Origin: Massilia sp. UBA2604 | Lineage (GTDB): Bacteria > Pseudomonadota > Gammaproteobacteria > Burkholderiales > Burkholderiaceae_D | Assembly: GCA_002339265.1 (NCBI GenBank) | Contig: DDKG01000016.1 | Location: forward strand, 1 to 21,047 | Length of the DNA stretch: 21,047 nt | Direction of reading: 5' to 3' | Part shown: piece by piece, positions 1 to 8,310 of the stretch | Layout: every line of letters begins with the position of its first letter | Position numbering within the stretch: the first letter of the stretch is position 1 | Position numbers and translations under genes: made by a program | The notes under the pieces: model-generated | Seen by the model: the letters and a program-made list of their open reading frames with translations, nothing else | Told to the model about the DNA's origin: nothing | Database searches by the model: none

Positions 1-541
1 TGTTCTTTACTTTCGGAATAAATCATGCACGTTCGCACATGTGGCGCGAACGTAAAAATGCAACGCGAACCGACAAACGAAATGACTCAGTAATGAAAGA
101 AATTTCGGCACAAAAGCTTTGCGCCGGGACGGTGTCTGGAAACGACACGCAAGGCGGGAGGCTTTGGAAGGCGCTCTATGTCGAGCTGCCTGGGGTTTGC
201 GTAGCTGCTAGTTGTACTGCTAACGCTGTTGCAGCCGGCTCATCGAATCTCCTGGAGATCGTATCAAGCGGGCGCGATGTCGCAGCGCACAATCCGTACT
301 ATACAGGTTTTTCCGATTCTTTGCACGTCAGCGCGTAAAACCGTGCAGTTAGAACCTATCCCGGTAGGTGGCAGTCGCTTCTGGCGCGCCTGACGAACGT
401 GTGCTGCGTTGCTCGTCGTTGCATGGCTAGCCATGCGGCCTCCTCGCGCCTTGCCCACGCTCGCCATGCATCGCCTACGCGCATGTCGCCAGCAGCTTCC
501 CGCCACCTGCCGGGATAGGTTCTTAATGCTGCACAGCAATA
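1..541. other. Intergenic region without a convincing gene
   Basis: No reading frame here looks like a protein. The longest plus-strand frame (39-338) has no recognisable domain, no ribosome binding site and low-complexity composition typical of chance. The region holds a short hairpin near its left edge (arms 29-36 and 46-53, eight perfect pairs) and a larger inverted-repeat element (343-534). A perfect 16-nt palindrome lies at 421-436. The stretch up to about 340 is less GC-rich than the genes around it. It may contain the upstream region of a gene lying to the left of the window, which I cannot see. Confidence 0.6.
343..534. repeat. Inverted-repeat intergenic element, about 190 bp
   Basis: Positions 351-373 and 501-523 are inverted copies of the same 23-nt sequence with two mismatches; the shared core is AACCTATCCCGG. 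Outside the core the arms continue less exactly (GTGCAG at 343-348 against CTGCAC at 529-534). The interior holds a perfect 16-nt palindrome at 421-436. The right end lies 7 nt downstream of the stop codon of the minus-strand transglycosylase gene, so transcripts of that gene run straight into the structure. It looks like a MITE-like or REP-type interspersed element. Whether it recurs elsewhere in the genome cannot be told from here. Confidence 0.6.
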
Positions 542-1879
542 TCAGCGCTGCTTGCGCGCCGACGAGGTATTGCGGGCGATGCGCTTGCCGGCCTTGCTGC
601 CAGTGGCCTTGGCCTTGAAGCGCGAAGCGTTGCGCTTGGCCTTGCCGCGGTCGGCCTCGAAGGCAACCACGGCGTTCTCGATGATGTTCTCGGCGATGTC
701 GGCGTGGCTCGAGGCCGAGGTCTTGGGCACCAGGATCGTCGAGCCGGCTTTCAGGCGCGACTGCGGCGGGATGTTGTTGGCCTGGCGGATGACTTCGGGC
801 GTGGTGCCGAATTTCGAGGCCAACTGGGCGATGGTCACGCGGGCGCCGGTGATCTTGTGCGTGGTCCAGGTCGACAGCGCATGGCCCCATTGCGCCAGGT
901 TGATGTGGAACTTCTCGGCGTTTTCGGTCGGCAGCAGGATCTTGGTGCGCTCGCCGCCAATGATGACCGGCTTCTTGAACTGCGGATTGAGCGCCTTGAA
1001 TTCGTCGAGCGACATTTCGGCCAGCTGGGCCGCGATGGCCAGGTCGATGTCGCTGGTCTTGTCGACCGTGGTGAAATAGGGCTGGTTGTCGATCGCCGGC
1101 AGGGTAACGCCGTATTGGGACGGATTCGCCACCACGTTCTTGACCGCCTGCAGCTTCGGCACGTAGTTGCGGGTTTCAAGCGGCATCAGCTCGGCCAGGC
1201 TGTCGAAATCTGTGGGCTTGCCCAGCTCCTGGTTTTTCTTGATGGCGCGTTGAACATTGCCTTCGCCCCAGTTATACGCCGCCAGGGCCAGCGGCCAGTC
1301 GCCGAACATCGTGTACAGGCGCTGCAGATAGGTCAGGGCGGCGTCGGTCGAGGCGATCACGCCGCGCCGCTCGTCCTTGAACATGTTCTGGCGCAGGTCG
1401 AAATCCTTGCCGGTGCCCGGCACGAATTGCCACAGGCCGGCGGCGTTGGCGCTCGACATGGCTTGCGGATTGAAGGCCGATTCGATCACCGGCAGCAGGG
1501 CCAGTTCGGTCGGCATGCCGCGCTTTTCCAGTTCCGACACCACGTGGTACAGATAGGGCGAGGCGCGCCCCGAAATGCGCGACAGGTTGCCCGGGTGCGC
1601 CGCATAGGCCTGGGCGTGGCGCGTCACCAGGGCATTGTTCAGGTCGGGAATCGCATAGCCGCTGCGGATGCGGGCCCAGACGTCGGTCTCGCGGTACTCG
1701 TCGGCATCCAGCCTGATCGTCGGCAGCGACGAGGACTGGGCCGGACGCTCGATGCTGGAAGCGGCATAGGCGCCTGAAGCCGGGGCAGCGTCCATCGCCT
1801 GGCTCAGCGGTGCTGCTGCCAGAAGGGCCAGCGCAGCCAGGGTGAAGATGGAGCGTTTCGTATCGTGCATGGGCTTCAT
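542..1879 (-). CDS. mltD: Membrane-bound lytic transglycosylase, MltD-like (SLT + LysM)
   Basis: This enzyme cleaves the MurNAc-GlcNAc bond of peptidoglycan to leave a 1,6-anhydro product, acting in the periplasm during wall remodelling. The 445-residue product begins with a signal peptide (basic start, hydrophobic stretch about 9-28, likely cleavage after SQA at residue 28). A family 23 SLT domain spans roughly residues 105-255, with the catalytic glutamate in PVIESAFNP (E133), followed by AAGLWQF and LALAAYNWGEG. One LysM wall-binding domain follows (about 338-385), where E. coli MltD has two. The last 35 residues are very basic. I chose the ATG at 1879 because it places the signal peptide at the N-terminus; an in-frame ATG at 1945 would add 22 residues, and one at 1870 is also possible. 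No lipobox is seen, so the protein may be soluble rather than lipid-anchored. It is divergent from the DUF1415 gene. Confidence 0.9.
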   Translation of the reverse strand: MKPMHDTKRSIFTLAALALLAAAPLSQAMDAAPASGAYAASSIERPAQSSSLPTIRLDADEYRETDVWARIRSGYAIPDLNNALVTRHAQAYAAHPGNLSRISGRASPYLYHVVSELEKRGMPTELALLPVIESAFNPQAMSSANAAGLWQFVPGTGKDFDLRQNMFKDERRGVIASTDAALTYLQRLYTMFGDWPLALAAYNWGEGNVQRAIKKNQELGKPTDFDSLAELMPLETRNYVPKLQAVKNVVANPSQYGVTLPAIDNQPYFTTVDKTSDIDLAIAAQLAEMSLDEFKALNPQFKKPVIIGGERTKILLPTENAEKFHINLAQWGHALSTWTTHKITGARVTIAQLASKFGTTPEVIRQANNIPPQSRLKAGSTILVPKTSASSHADIAENIIENAVVAFEADRGKAKRNASRFKAKATGSKAGKRIARNTSSARKQR

Positions 1880-2204
1880 GTGCGGCGTTTCCAGTGTTGC
1901 GTCCAGGAACGAAGGGACAGGACAAGAGGGCAGTGTACGTATCAATTGTCGAGTCAGTCAAGAATTAAGTCGCTGTCGTTACAATTCAAATCGAAGGGTA
2001 GATGTCATCCGTTGGCATCATGAAAACGGAAGATGCCGCACATATCATGGATATTGATGAGCAGGACACTTTTTGCCCTATCCATCCGGGATAACGGCCG
2101 CGTTTGCCAAACCTTAGCGCCGTGGCGGGGTCGAACTATGAGTCGGCGCAAAGAGTGCGTACAATTCAGGCTTTGCTGTTCGCCTTGCTTTCGAAAGTTT
2201 CACC
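1880..2204. other. Divergent intergenic region, mltD-like / DUF1415 gene
   Basis: About 325 nt separate two divergent starts, so promoters for both genes should lie here. The only element I can read with some confidence is a TACAAT -10 box for the plus-strand gene (2160-2165). I see no clear minus-strand promoter, no strong hairpin and no plausible small gene. Confidence 0.5.
2160..2165 (+). promoter_or_regulatory. Candidate -10 box for the DUF1415-DUF1289 pair
   Basis: TACAAT matches the sigma-70 -10 consensus at five of six positions and lies 39 nt before the ATG at 2205. No good -35 hexamer is visible at the expected distance, so this call is tentative. Confidence 0.35.
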
Positions 2205-2771
2205 ATGAGCACCCCCAATCTGAACGCCGACGATGACGCCATCGTCGCCGCCACCCGCAAGTGGCTGGAGCGGGCCGTCATCGGCCTCAATCTTTGTCCC
2301 TTCGCCAAGTCGGTCTATGTCAAGGAGCAGGTGCGCTACGTCGTGTCGAACGCCACCACGCCGGAGCAATTGCTCGAGACCTTGATGGACGAATTGCAGC
2401 GCCTGTCCGACACCAGCCCCGAGCAGGTCGACACGACCTTGCTGATCCATCCCTTCGTGCTGAACGATTTCGAGGATTACAACGAATTCCTGGACGTGGC
2501 CGACGTCGCGCTCGAGGACATGCAGCTCGAGGGCGAGTTGCAGGTGGCTTCCTTCCACCCGGATTACCAGTTCGCGGACACCGACGTGGGCGATATCTCG
2601 AACTTCACCAACCGCGCCCCGTATCCGATCCTGCACCTGCTGCGCGAGGACAGCATCGCGCGCGCGGTCGAAGCCTTCCCGGAAGCCGAAGAGATCTTCG
2701 AGAAGAATATCGCCACCATGGAAAAGCTCGGCCATGAAGGCTGGGACAAGCTCGATGTCGGCCCGGCCTGA
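2205..2771 (+). CDS. DUF1415 family protein
   Basis: A 188-residue cytoplasmic protein with no signal peptide or membrane segment. It matches the DUF1415 family by its opening pattern (a helix with RKWLERAVIGLNLCPFAK at about 18-35) and by FHPDYQFADT near residue 120, followed by NFTNRAPYPILHLLRE. The family is widespread in proteobacteria and its biochemical role is not known to me. The conserved Cys-Pro-Phe and His/Asp residues could serve a catalytic or metal site, but that is a guess. A weak GAAAG lies about 9 nt before the ATG. The end of the gene overlaps the DUF1289 start by 17 nt, so the two are probably co-translated. Confidence 0.85.
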   Translation: MSTPNLNADDDAIVAATRKWLERAVIGLNLCPFAKSVYVKEQVRYVVSNATTPEQLLETLMDELQRLSDTSPEQVDTTLLIHPFVLNDFEDYNEFLDVADVALEDMQLEGELQVASFHPDYQFADTDVGDISNFTNRAPYPILHLLREDSIARAVEAFPEAEEIFEKNIATMEKLGHEGWDKLDVGPA

Positions 2772-2973
2772 AGACCCTGGCGCGGCGGCGCCGCTGCCCG
2801 AACGTCCCGACACCCCCTGCGTGGCAGTGTGCTCGACCACTTTCGACGAGGTGTGCCGCGGCTGCGGCCGCACTGTCGCCGAAGTCGCCCACTGGGTGTC
2901 GATGGATGCTGCCGCGAAGGAAGTCGTCTGGCTGCGCATCCTGGCCCAGGGTTATCCGCGTCGCAATACCTGA
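2755..2973 (+). CDS. DUF1289 small cysteine-motif protein
   Basis: A 72-residue protein with four cysteines spaced C22-x3-C26-x7-C34-x2-C37, followed by a conserved WVSMD...K segment. This is the signature of the DUF1289 family, often described as putative iron-sulfur or zinc-binding proteins. The ligand is not established, and metal binding is inferred from cysteine spacing only. I chose the ATG at 2755, which has GGGA about 10 nt upstream; an in-frame ATG at 2734 would add seven residues. It overlaps the preceding DUF1415 gene by 17 nt, so the pair forms a small operon. No terminator hairpin is evident after the stop. Confidence 0.85.
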   Translation: MSARPEDPGAAAPLPERPDTPCVAVCSTTFDEVCRGCGRTVAEVAHWVSMDAAAKEVVWLRILAQGYPRRNT

Positions 2974-3061
2974 GATCTGACGGGGTTGTAACAGGTTCGT
3001 CCTGTCGCGCGCCGCCGACGGTGCGATCCCCATAGTTAGTGACTCCCGGCAAGCAACTGTG

Positions 3062-3067
3062 CATAAT
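3062..3067 (+). promoter_or_regulatory. Candidate -10 box for the GGDEF-EAL gene
   Basis: CATAAT matches the sigma-70 -10 consensus at five of six positions, 47 nt before the ATG at 3115. The -35 region is poor. The 141-nt gap after the DUF1289 stop suggests the GGDEF-EAL gene has its own promoter. Confidence 0.35.
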
Positions 3068-3114
3068 CTGGCAATCCTTTATGCATCGGGCTTGCCCGGC
3101 CCAGTCCAGCATCC

Positions 3115-5976
3115 ATGTCGAGTCCCGCCGCCCGCACCCCGTCCCGCCTGCGTTCGCTGTACGGCCGTTCGCTCTACGGTGCGCTGCTGCTGGTAGTGTT
3201 CGCCGGGCTGCTGGCGCCCGCCGTGGTCGGCAGCTACCTGCTGGTCGGCCTGCAGGAGCGCGCCGGCGCCAGCCCGAGCGGCGCGCTTCCGGGCCACTAT
3301 GCGCTGGTGCTGGCGGGGCAACTGGCGGTGTCGCTGCTCCTGATCGCGCTGCTGCTGCGGCGGCGCCTGCTGTCGCCGCTGCGCAAGCTGATGCGCTTTT
3401 CCGACCGCCTGGCGCGCGCCGACTTCGAGACGCCGCTGGCACTGTCGGCCCAGGACGAGCTGGGCCGGCTGGGCGAGCAGATGGAGCGCATGCGCCTGGC
3501 GATCCGCGACCTGTTCGCCGACGTCGCGCGCAGCGAAGAACAGTTCCGCACCATCGTGACCCAGGTCCCGGGCGCCGTGTACCGCGTGCGCGCGGGCGGC
3601 GCGATCGAATTCGTCAGCGATGCGATCGAGCAGATCACCGGCTACCCGTCGGCGCGCTTCATGTGCGCCACCACCTCCGACTGGGCCGCCATCGTCCATC
3701 CGGAAGACCGGCGCACCTATTACCGCACCGCGCGTGACGCGGCCCTGTCGGGCGCCGCCTACAAGATGGAGTACCGGATCATCGACGCCCACGGCATCGA
3801 GCGCTGGGTGCAGGAGCACGGCCAGCCGCAGGCCGCCTGGGATCCGGTGCTGCACGGGCCGGACGGCGTGCGGGTGGACGGCATCATCTCTGACATCAGC
3901 GAGCGCCGCCACGACGAGATGCGCATCGAGGCGCTGCTGGCCGAGCAGGGCGCGATCCTGGATAACGTCATGTTCGGCGTGCTGTTCGTGCGCCAGCGCC
4001 GCATCGTCTCCAGCAACCGCCGCTGCGAAGAGCTGTTCGGCTGCGGCGAAGGCGAGATGGTGGGGCAGTCGACCGCGATCCTGTATCCCAGCCACGAAGA
4101 GTACGAGCGTATCGTCGTCGAGCAGTATCCGCTGCTCGAGAAAAACATGGACCTGGGCGAGGAACGCCAGCTGCGCCACCGCGACGGCAGCTTGTTCTGG
4201 TGCCTGATGAGCGGCAGCGCGCTCGATCCGCAGCGCGCCAACGAAGGCAGCATCTGGGTATTCGCCGACATCACCGAGCGCAAGCTGGCCGAGGAAAAGC
4301 TGCGCCTGTCGGCCAATGTGCTGGAACACATCGCCGACGGCGTGATGGTGCTCGACGTGCATGGCCGGATCGTGGCCACCAATCCCGCCTTCACCCGCAT
4401 CACCGGCTATGCGGAGCAGGAGGCGCTGGGGCGCGTATCGAGCCTGACCTCGCCGGAGGGCGCGGGCAGCCGCAACGATCCGGCCTTGTACCAGGAGCTG
4501 TGGCGCGAGCTCGGCGCAGCCGGCTTCTGGCGCGGCGAGATCTGGGACACGCGCAAGGACGGCGAAGCCTACCTGGAAGCGCTCACGGTGTCGGCGGTGC
4601 GCGACGACGACGGCGCGACCACCCATTATGTGTGCGTGTTCAGCGACATCACGCGCGAACGCGAATCGCAGATCCAGCTCGACCACCTGGCCCATCACGA
4701 TGTGCTGACCGCGCTGCCCAACCGCCTGCTGTATCACGACCGCCTGCGCCACGCGATGGCGCGCGCGGAGCGCGACGGCGAGCAGCTGGCGGTGATGTTC
4801 ATCGACCTGGACCGCTTCAAGAACGTCAACGACACGCTCGGCCACCACGTGGGCGACGAGTTGCTCAAGCAGGCGGCGCAGGCATTGTCGCGCTGCCTGC
4901 GCGAAGGCGACACCCTGGCGCGCCTGGGCGGCGACGAATTCATCGTGCTGCTGGAGGACGTCGACGGCATGCACGGCGCCACGCGCGTGGCCGACAAGCT
5001 GATGGCGATGTTCGAGCAGCCCTTCGACGTCTCTGGCTACGAGCTGTTCGTCACCGGCAGCGTCGGCATCAGCCTGTATCCGCAGGACGGGCGCGACATG
5101 CACATCCTGATCCGCAATGCCGACGTGGCGATGTACCAGGCCAAGGCGCGCGGCCGCAACGGCTACCAGTTCTATGCGCCGGCGATGAGCGGCGACGGCA
5201 CCCTGCGCCTGCGCATGGAAGCGCTGCTGCGGCGCGCGATCGAGAAGCACGAAATCTATCTGGCCTACCAGCCGCAGGTCGAGATCGACAGCGGCCGCCT
5301 GATCGGGGTCGAGGCGCTGCTGCGCTGGAACAGCCCCGAGCTGGGGCAGGTCGCCCCCGGCAGCTTCATCCCGCTGGCCGAGGACACCGGCTTCATCGGC
5401 CAGCTGGGCCAGTGGGTGCTGCAGGAAGCCTGCCGCCAGATGGTGGCCTGGGAGGAGAACGGCCTGGCGGTGCCGAAGATCGCCGTCAACCTGTCGGTGC
5501 GCCAGTTCGAGCGCGGCGGCATGGCGGCCGCCGTGGCCGGGGTATTGCGCGACACCGGCCTGGCGCCGCAGCGCCTGCAGCTCGAGGTGACGGAATCGGT
5601 GATCATGAACACCGGCGATGCGCTGCAGTACGTGAACGACCTGCATGCGATCGGCGTGTGCCTGGCGATCGACGACTTCGGCACCGGTTACTCGTCGCTG
5701 GCCTACCTGAAGCAGCTGCCGGTGCAGACCCTCAAGATCGACCGCAGCTTCATCAAGGACATCCCGCAGGACCCGGACGACGAGGCGATCGCGATCGCCA
5801 TCATCCAGCTCGGCAAGAGCATGAACCTGTCGGTGATCGCCGAAGGCGTCGAGCGCGAGGACCAGGCAGCCTTCCTGCTGCGCCACGGCTGCAATCTGGC
5901 CCAGGGCTATTTATATGGCAAGCCGCTCGCGCCCGGCGAGATCCTGGCGCGCTGGGGAGTCAGCCAGCATGCGTAA
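3115..5976 (+). CDS. Membrane HAMP-PAS-PAS-PAS-GGDEF-EAL cyclic-di-GMP enzyme
   Basis: A 953-residue inner-membrane signalling protein that should make and/or break cyclic di-GMP. Two membrane helices (about 21-45 and 62-82) enclose a periplasmic loop of only some 17 residues. A HAMP linker follows (about 82-135), then three PAS sensor domains (about 142-265, 270-390 and 393-515). The GGDEF domain has an intact active site (605-609) and an intact product-inhibition site R596-x2-D599. The EAL domain retains E733-A-L, N792, the DDFG pair at 853-854, K874-x-D876 and E910/E913, so the phosphodiesterase looks competent as well. With so short a periplasmic loop, sensing is more likely through the PAS domains than through a periplasmic ligand. 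No clear Shine-Dalgarno sequence precedes the ATG. The end overlaps the start of the next gene by 8 nt. Net activity cannot be predicted from sequence. Confidence 0.93.
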   Translation: MSSPAARTPSRLRSLYGRSLYGALLLVVFAGLLAPAVVGSYLLVGLQERAGASPSGALPGHYALVLAGQLAVSLLLIALLLRRRLLSPLRKLMRFSDRLARADFETPLALSAQDELGRLGEQMERMRLAIRDLFADVARSEEQFRTIVTQVPGAVYRVRAGGAIEFVSDAIEQITGYPSARFMCATTSDWAAIVHPEDRRTYYRTARDAALSGAAYKMEYRIIDAHGIERWVQEHGQPQAAWDPVLHGPDGVRVDGIISDISERRHDEMRIEALLAEQGAILDNVMFGVLFVRQRRIVSSNRRCEELFGCGEGEMVGQSTAILYPSHEEYERIVVEQYPLLEKNMDLGEERQLRHRDGSLFWCLMSGSALDPQRANEGSIWVFADITERKLAEEKLRLSANVLEHIADGVMVLDVHGRIVATNPAFTRITGYAEQEALGRVSSLTSPEGAGSRNDPALYQELWRELGAAGFWRGEIWDTRKDGEAYLEALTVSAVRDDDGATTHYVCVFSDITRERESQIQLDHLAHHDVLTALPNRLLYHDRLRHAMARAERDGEQLAVMFIDLDRFKNVNDTLGHHVGDELLKQAAQALSRCLREGDTLARLGGDEFIVLLEDVDGMHGATRVADKLMAMFEQPFDVSGYELFVTGSVGISLYPQDGRDMHILIRNADVAMYQAKARGRNGYQFYAPAMSGDGTLRLRMEALLRRAIEKHEIYLAYQPQVEIDSGRLIGVEALLRWNSPELGQVAPGSFIPLAEDTGFIGQLGQWVLQEACRQMVAWEENGLAVPKIAVNLSVRQFERGGMAAAVAGVLRDTGLAPQRLQLEVTESVIMNTGDALQYVNDLHAIGVCLAIDDFGTGYSSLAYLKQLPVQTLKIDRSFIKDIPQDPDDEAIAIAIIQLGKSMNLSVIAEGVEREDQAAFLLRHGCNLAQGYLYGKPLAPGEILARWGVSQHA

Positions 5977-8236
5977 ACCGAGCCGGCGCAACTTCCTGCT
6001 CGCCGGCCTGGCCGCCGGCGGTGCGCTGCTGATCGGCTGGGGCACGGCGCCGCCGCGCCAGCGCCTGCATCCTTCGCGGCCGCTGGCGCTGGCGGACAAT
6101 GAGGTCGCGCTCAATGGCTGGGTAGCGCTGGCCCCTAGCGGCACGGTATCGGTGGTGGTCCCGCGCAGCGAGATGGGGCAGGGTGTGCACACGGCGCTGC
6201 CGATGCTGGTGGCCGAGGAGCTCGACGTCGGCCTGGATGCGGTGCGCGTCATCCAGCCGCCGATCGACAAGATCTACGCCAACGTCACGGTGCTGCGCGA
6301 GAACCTGCCGTTCCACCCGGACGACGGCGGCCGCACGGCCCAGGGCGCCCAGTGGCTGATGGCGAAGATCGGCCGCGAACTGGGCATCATGTTCACCGGC
6401 GGCTCGAGCAGCGTGCGCGACGCCTGGCTGCCGATGCGCGAAGCGGGCGCGGTGGCGCGCGCGATGCTGGTGCGGGCCGCGGCCTCCCAGTGGCAGGCGC
6501 GGGTCGAAGACTGCCGCACCGAGGATGGTTTCGTGATCCACCTGGATGGCCGCAGCGCCGGCTATGGCGCGCTGGCCGCTCTGGCCGCGCAGGCCGGCGC
6601 CGGGCTCACTGCGAAGGACGTACGCCTCAAGCAGCCGTCGGCATTTCGCCTGATCGGCAAGCCACTGGCGCGCCTGGACAGCCGCGCCAAATCCGACGGC
6701 AGCGCGCGCTTCGGCATCGACGCGCGGCCGGCCGGCATGGTGTACGCGGCCCTGGCGATGGCGCCGACGATCGGGGCCACCGTTGTGGCCTTCGACGCCG
6801 ACGCGGTGCGCCGCATGCCGGGCGTGCTGGCGGTGGTCGACGTCTCGTCGGCGCTCGAGGGACGCACCGGCGCGGGGGCCGGCGTGGCGGTGGTGGCGTC
6901 GACCTGGTGGCAGGCGCGCCAGGCGGCCCAGGCCTTGCCGGTCACCTGGCAGCCGGCCGAGGGAGCGCCCGAGTCGAGCGCCGCGGTATTCAGCGGCCTG
7001 GCGCGTGCACTCGACGAGGAGCATGGCTACGTCTATCACGAGACCGGCGCGCAAGAGGTCGAGGGCGTCGCCCGCACGGTGCGCGCCGAGTACCGCGCGC
7101 CGTTCCTGGCGCATGCGGCGCTGGAACCGGTCAATTGCACCGCCCAGGTCGCGCGCGGCAAGGTGCGGCTATGGGCCTCGACCCAGGTGCCGAGCATCGC
7201 GGTTGACTGCGCCGCGCGCGTGGCCGGGGTGGCGCGCGAGGACGTGGCGATCGAGGTCATGCTGCTGGGCGGCGGTTTCGGACGCCGGCTAGAAGTCGAC
7301 ATGGTGGCGCAGGCGGTGGCCATCGCCAGGGCCCTCGACGGCCAGCCGGTGCAGCTGATCTGGACCCGCGAGCAGGACACGATGCACGACGTCTACCGGC
7401 CGGCGGCGCTGGCGCGCTTTACCGCGCAGCTGGGCGCGGACGGCGGCATCCTGGCCTGGGACAACAAATCGGTCAGCGGCGCCATCGGTCACCAGTATTT
7501 CGAACGCAGCCTGGGCCTGCCGGGCGTGGGGCCGGACAAGACCACCGCCGAGGGAGAGTACGACCACCAGTACGCGATCCCGAACCAGCGCGTGGCGCAC
7601 GTGACGGTCGACAGCCAGGTGGCCATCGGCTACTGGCGCTCGGTCGGGCATTCGCACAATGCCTTCTTCAAGGAGTCCTTCCTGGACGAGGTGGCCCACG
7701 CCGCCGGGCAGGATCCGGTGGCCTTGCGGCGCAAGCTGCTGGCGCGCCATCCGCGCGCGCTGGCGGTGCTGGACGCGGCGGTCGGCGCCGCCGGCAAGCC
7801 GCCGGCGGGACGCGCCCACGGCGTGGCGCTGCACCGCTCGTTCGGCAGCACCGTGGCCCAGGTGGCCGAGGTCTCGGTCGAGGGCACGGAGATCCGGGTG
7901 CACCGCGTGGTATGCGCGATCGATTGCGGCCTGGTGGTCAATCCGAACATCGTGGCCCAGCAGGTCGAATCTAGCGTGGTGTTCGGCCTGTCGGCGGCGC
8001 TCGGCGGCGAGATCACGATCGAGGAAGGCAGGATCCAGCAGTCGAACTTCGGCGACTATCCGCTGCTGCGCTTCGGCCAGGCGCCGCAGGTGGAGACCAT
8101 CGTGATGCCGAGCAGCGCGCATCCGGAAGGCGTGGGCGAGCCGGCCGTGCCGCCGGTCGCGCCGGCGGTGGCGGCGGCGGTGTTCAGGCTGACCGGCAAG
8201 CGGCTGCGCAGCCTGCCTTTGAAGGTGAGGTTCTAG
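5969..8236 (+). CDS. Tat-exported molybdopterin hydroxylase large subunit (IorB-like)
   Basis: A 755-residue protein of the xanthine dehydrogenase/aldehyde oxidoreductase family, closest in pattern to the beta subunit of isoquinoline 1-oxidoreductase. It should bind the molybdenum cofactor and hydroxylate an aldehyde or N-heterocycle using water. Seen directly: a twin-arginine signal SRRNFLLAG (residues 5-13), the Mo-cofactor segment EMGQGVHTALP, the glycine loop GGGFGRR (434-440), and the C-terminal GVGEP containing the expected catalytic glutamate (E724). Enzymes of this class normally need a [2Fe-2S] small subunit and often a cytochrome, usually encoded next door; none is present on either side. 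The ATG at 5969 has GGGGAG 9 nt upstream inside the preceding gene and overlaps its stop, implying translational coupling. The substrate is unknown. Confidence 0.88.
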   Translation: MRKPSRRNFLLAGLAAGGALLIGWGTAPPRQRLHPSRPLALADNEVALNGWVALAPSGTVSVVVPRSEMGQGVHTALPMLVAEELDVGLDAVRVIQPPIDKIYANVTVLRENLPFHPDDGGRTAQGAQWLMAKIGRELGIMFTGGSSSVRDAWLPMREAGAVARAMLVRAAASQWQARVEDCRTEDGFVIHLDGRSAGYGALAALAAQAGAGLTAKDVRLKQPSAFRLIGKPLARLDSRAKSDGSARFGIDARPAGMVYAALAMAPTIGATVVAFDADAVRRMPGVLAVVDVSSALEGRTGAGAGVAVVASTWWQARQAAQALPVTWQPAEGAPESSAAVFSGLARALDEEHGYVYHETGAQEVEGVARTVRAEYRAPFLAHAALEPVNCTAQVARGKVRLWASTQVPSIAVDCAARVAGVAREDVAIEVMLLGGGFGRRLEVDMVAQAVAIARALDGQPVQLIWTREQDTMHDVYRPAALARFTAQLGADGGILAWDNKSVSGAIGHQYFERSLGLPGVGPDKTTAEGEYDHQYAIPNQRVAHVTVDSQVAIGYWRSVGHSHNAFFKESFLDEVAHAAGQDPVALRRKLLARHPRALAVLDAAVGAAGKPPAGRAHGVALHRSFGSTVAQVAEVSVEGTEIRVHRVVCAIDCGLVVNPNIVAQQVESSVVFGLSAALGGEITIEEGRIQQSNFGDYPLLRFGQAPQVETIVMPSSAHPEGVGEPAVPPVAPAVAAAVFRLTGKRLRSLPLKVRF

Positions 8237-8246
8237 GCGGTGTCGT

Positions 8247-8294
8247 CGAGGCTGTTCGCCTCGCTGCATCGCTATGTCGAAATACTTGTTTCGA
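8247..8294. terminator. Two small hairpins between convergent genes
   Basis: Hairpin one pairs 8247-8252 with 8258-8263 (CGAGGC/GCCTCG). Hairpin two pairs 8277-8282 with 8289-8294 (TCGAAA/TTTCGA). They fill the 74-nt gap between two convergent genes and could end transcription from both sides. Neither has a proper T tract, so this is weak. Confidence 0.3.
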
Positions 8295-8310
8295 TCGACG
8301 CTTGAATAGC

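Noticed and set aside
29..53. Eight-base-pair hairpin near the left edge
   Set aside because: Perfect arms, but no T tract on either strand and no visible gene end beside it; its role cannot be judged at the window edge.
39..338. 99-codon plus-strand frame at the left edge
   Set aside because: No ribosome binding site, no domain, no membrane helix or signal; the composition looks like chance.
3079..5886. 935-codon open frame on the minus strand
   Set aside because: It is the antisense of the GGDEF-EAL gene. Its translation is low-complexity (His, Arg, Ala, Gln rich) with no domain, the usual by-product of high-GC third positions.
5960..7114. 384-codon minus-strand frame
   Set aside because: Antisense shadow of the molybdopterin hydroxylase gene with no recognisable domain.
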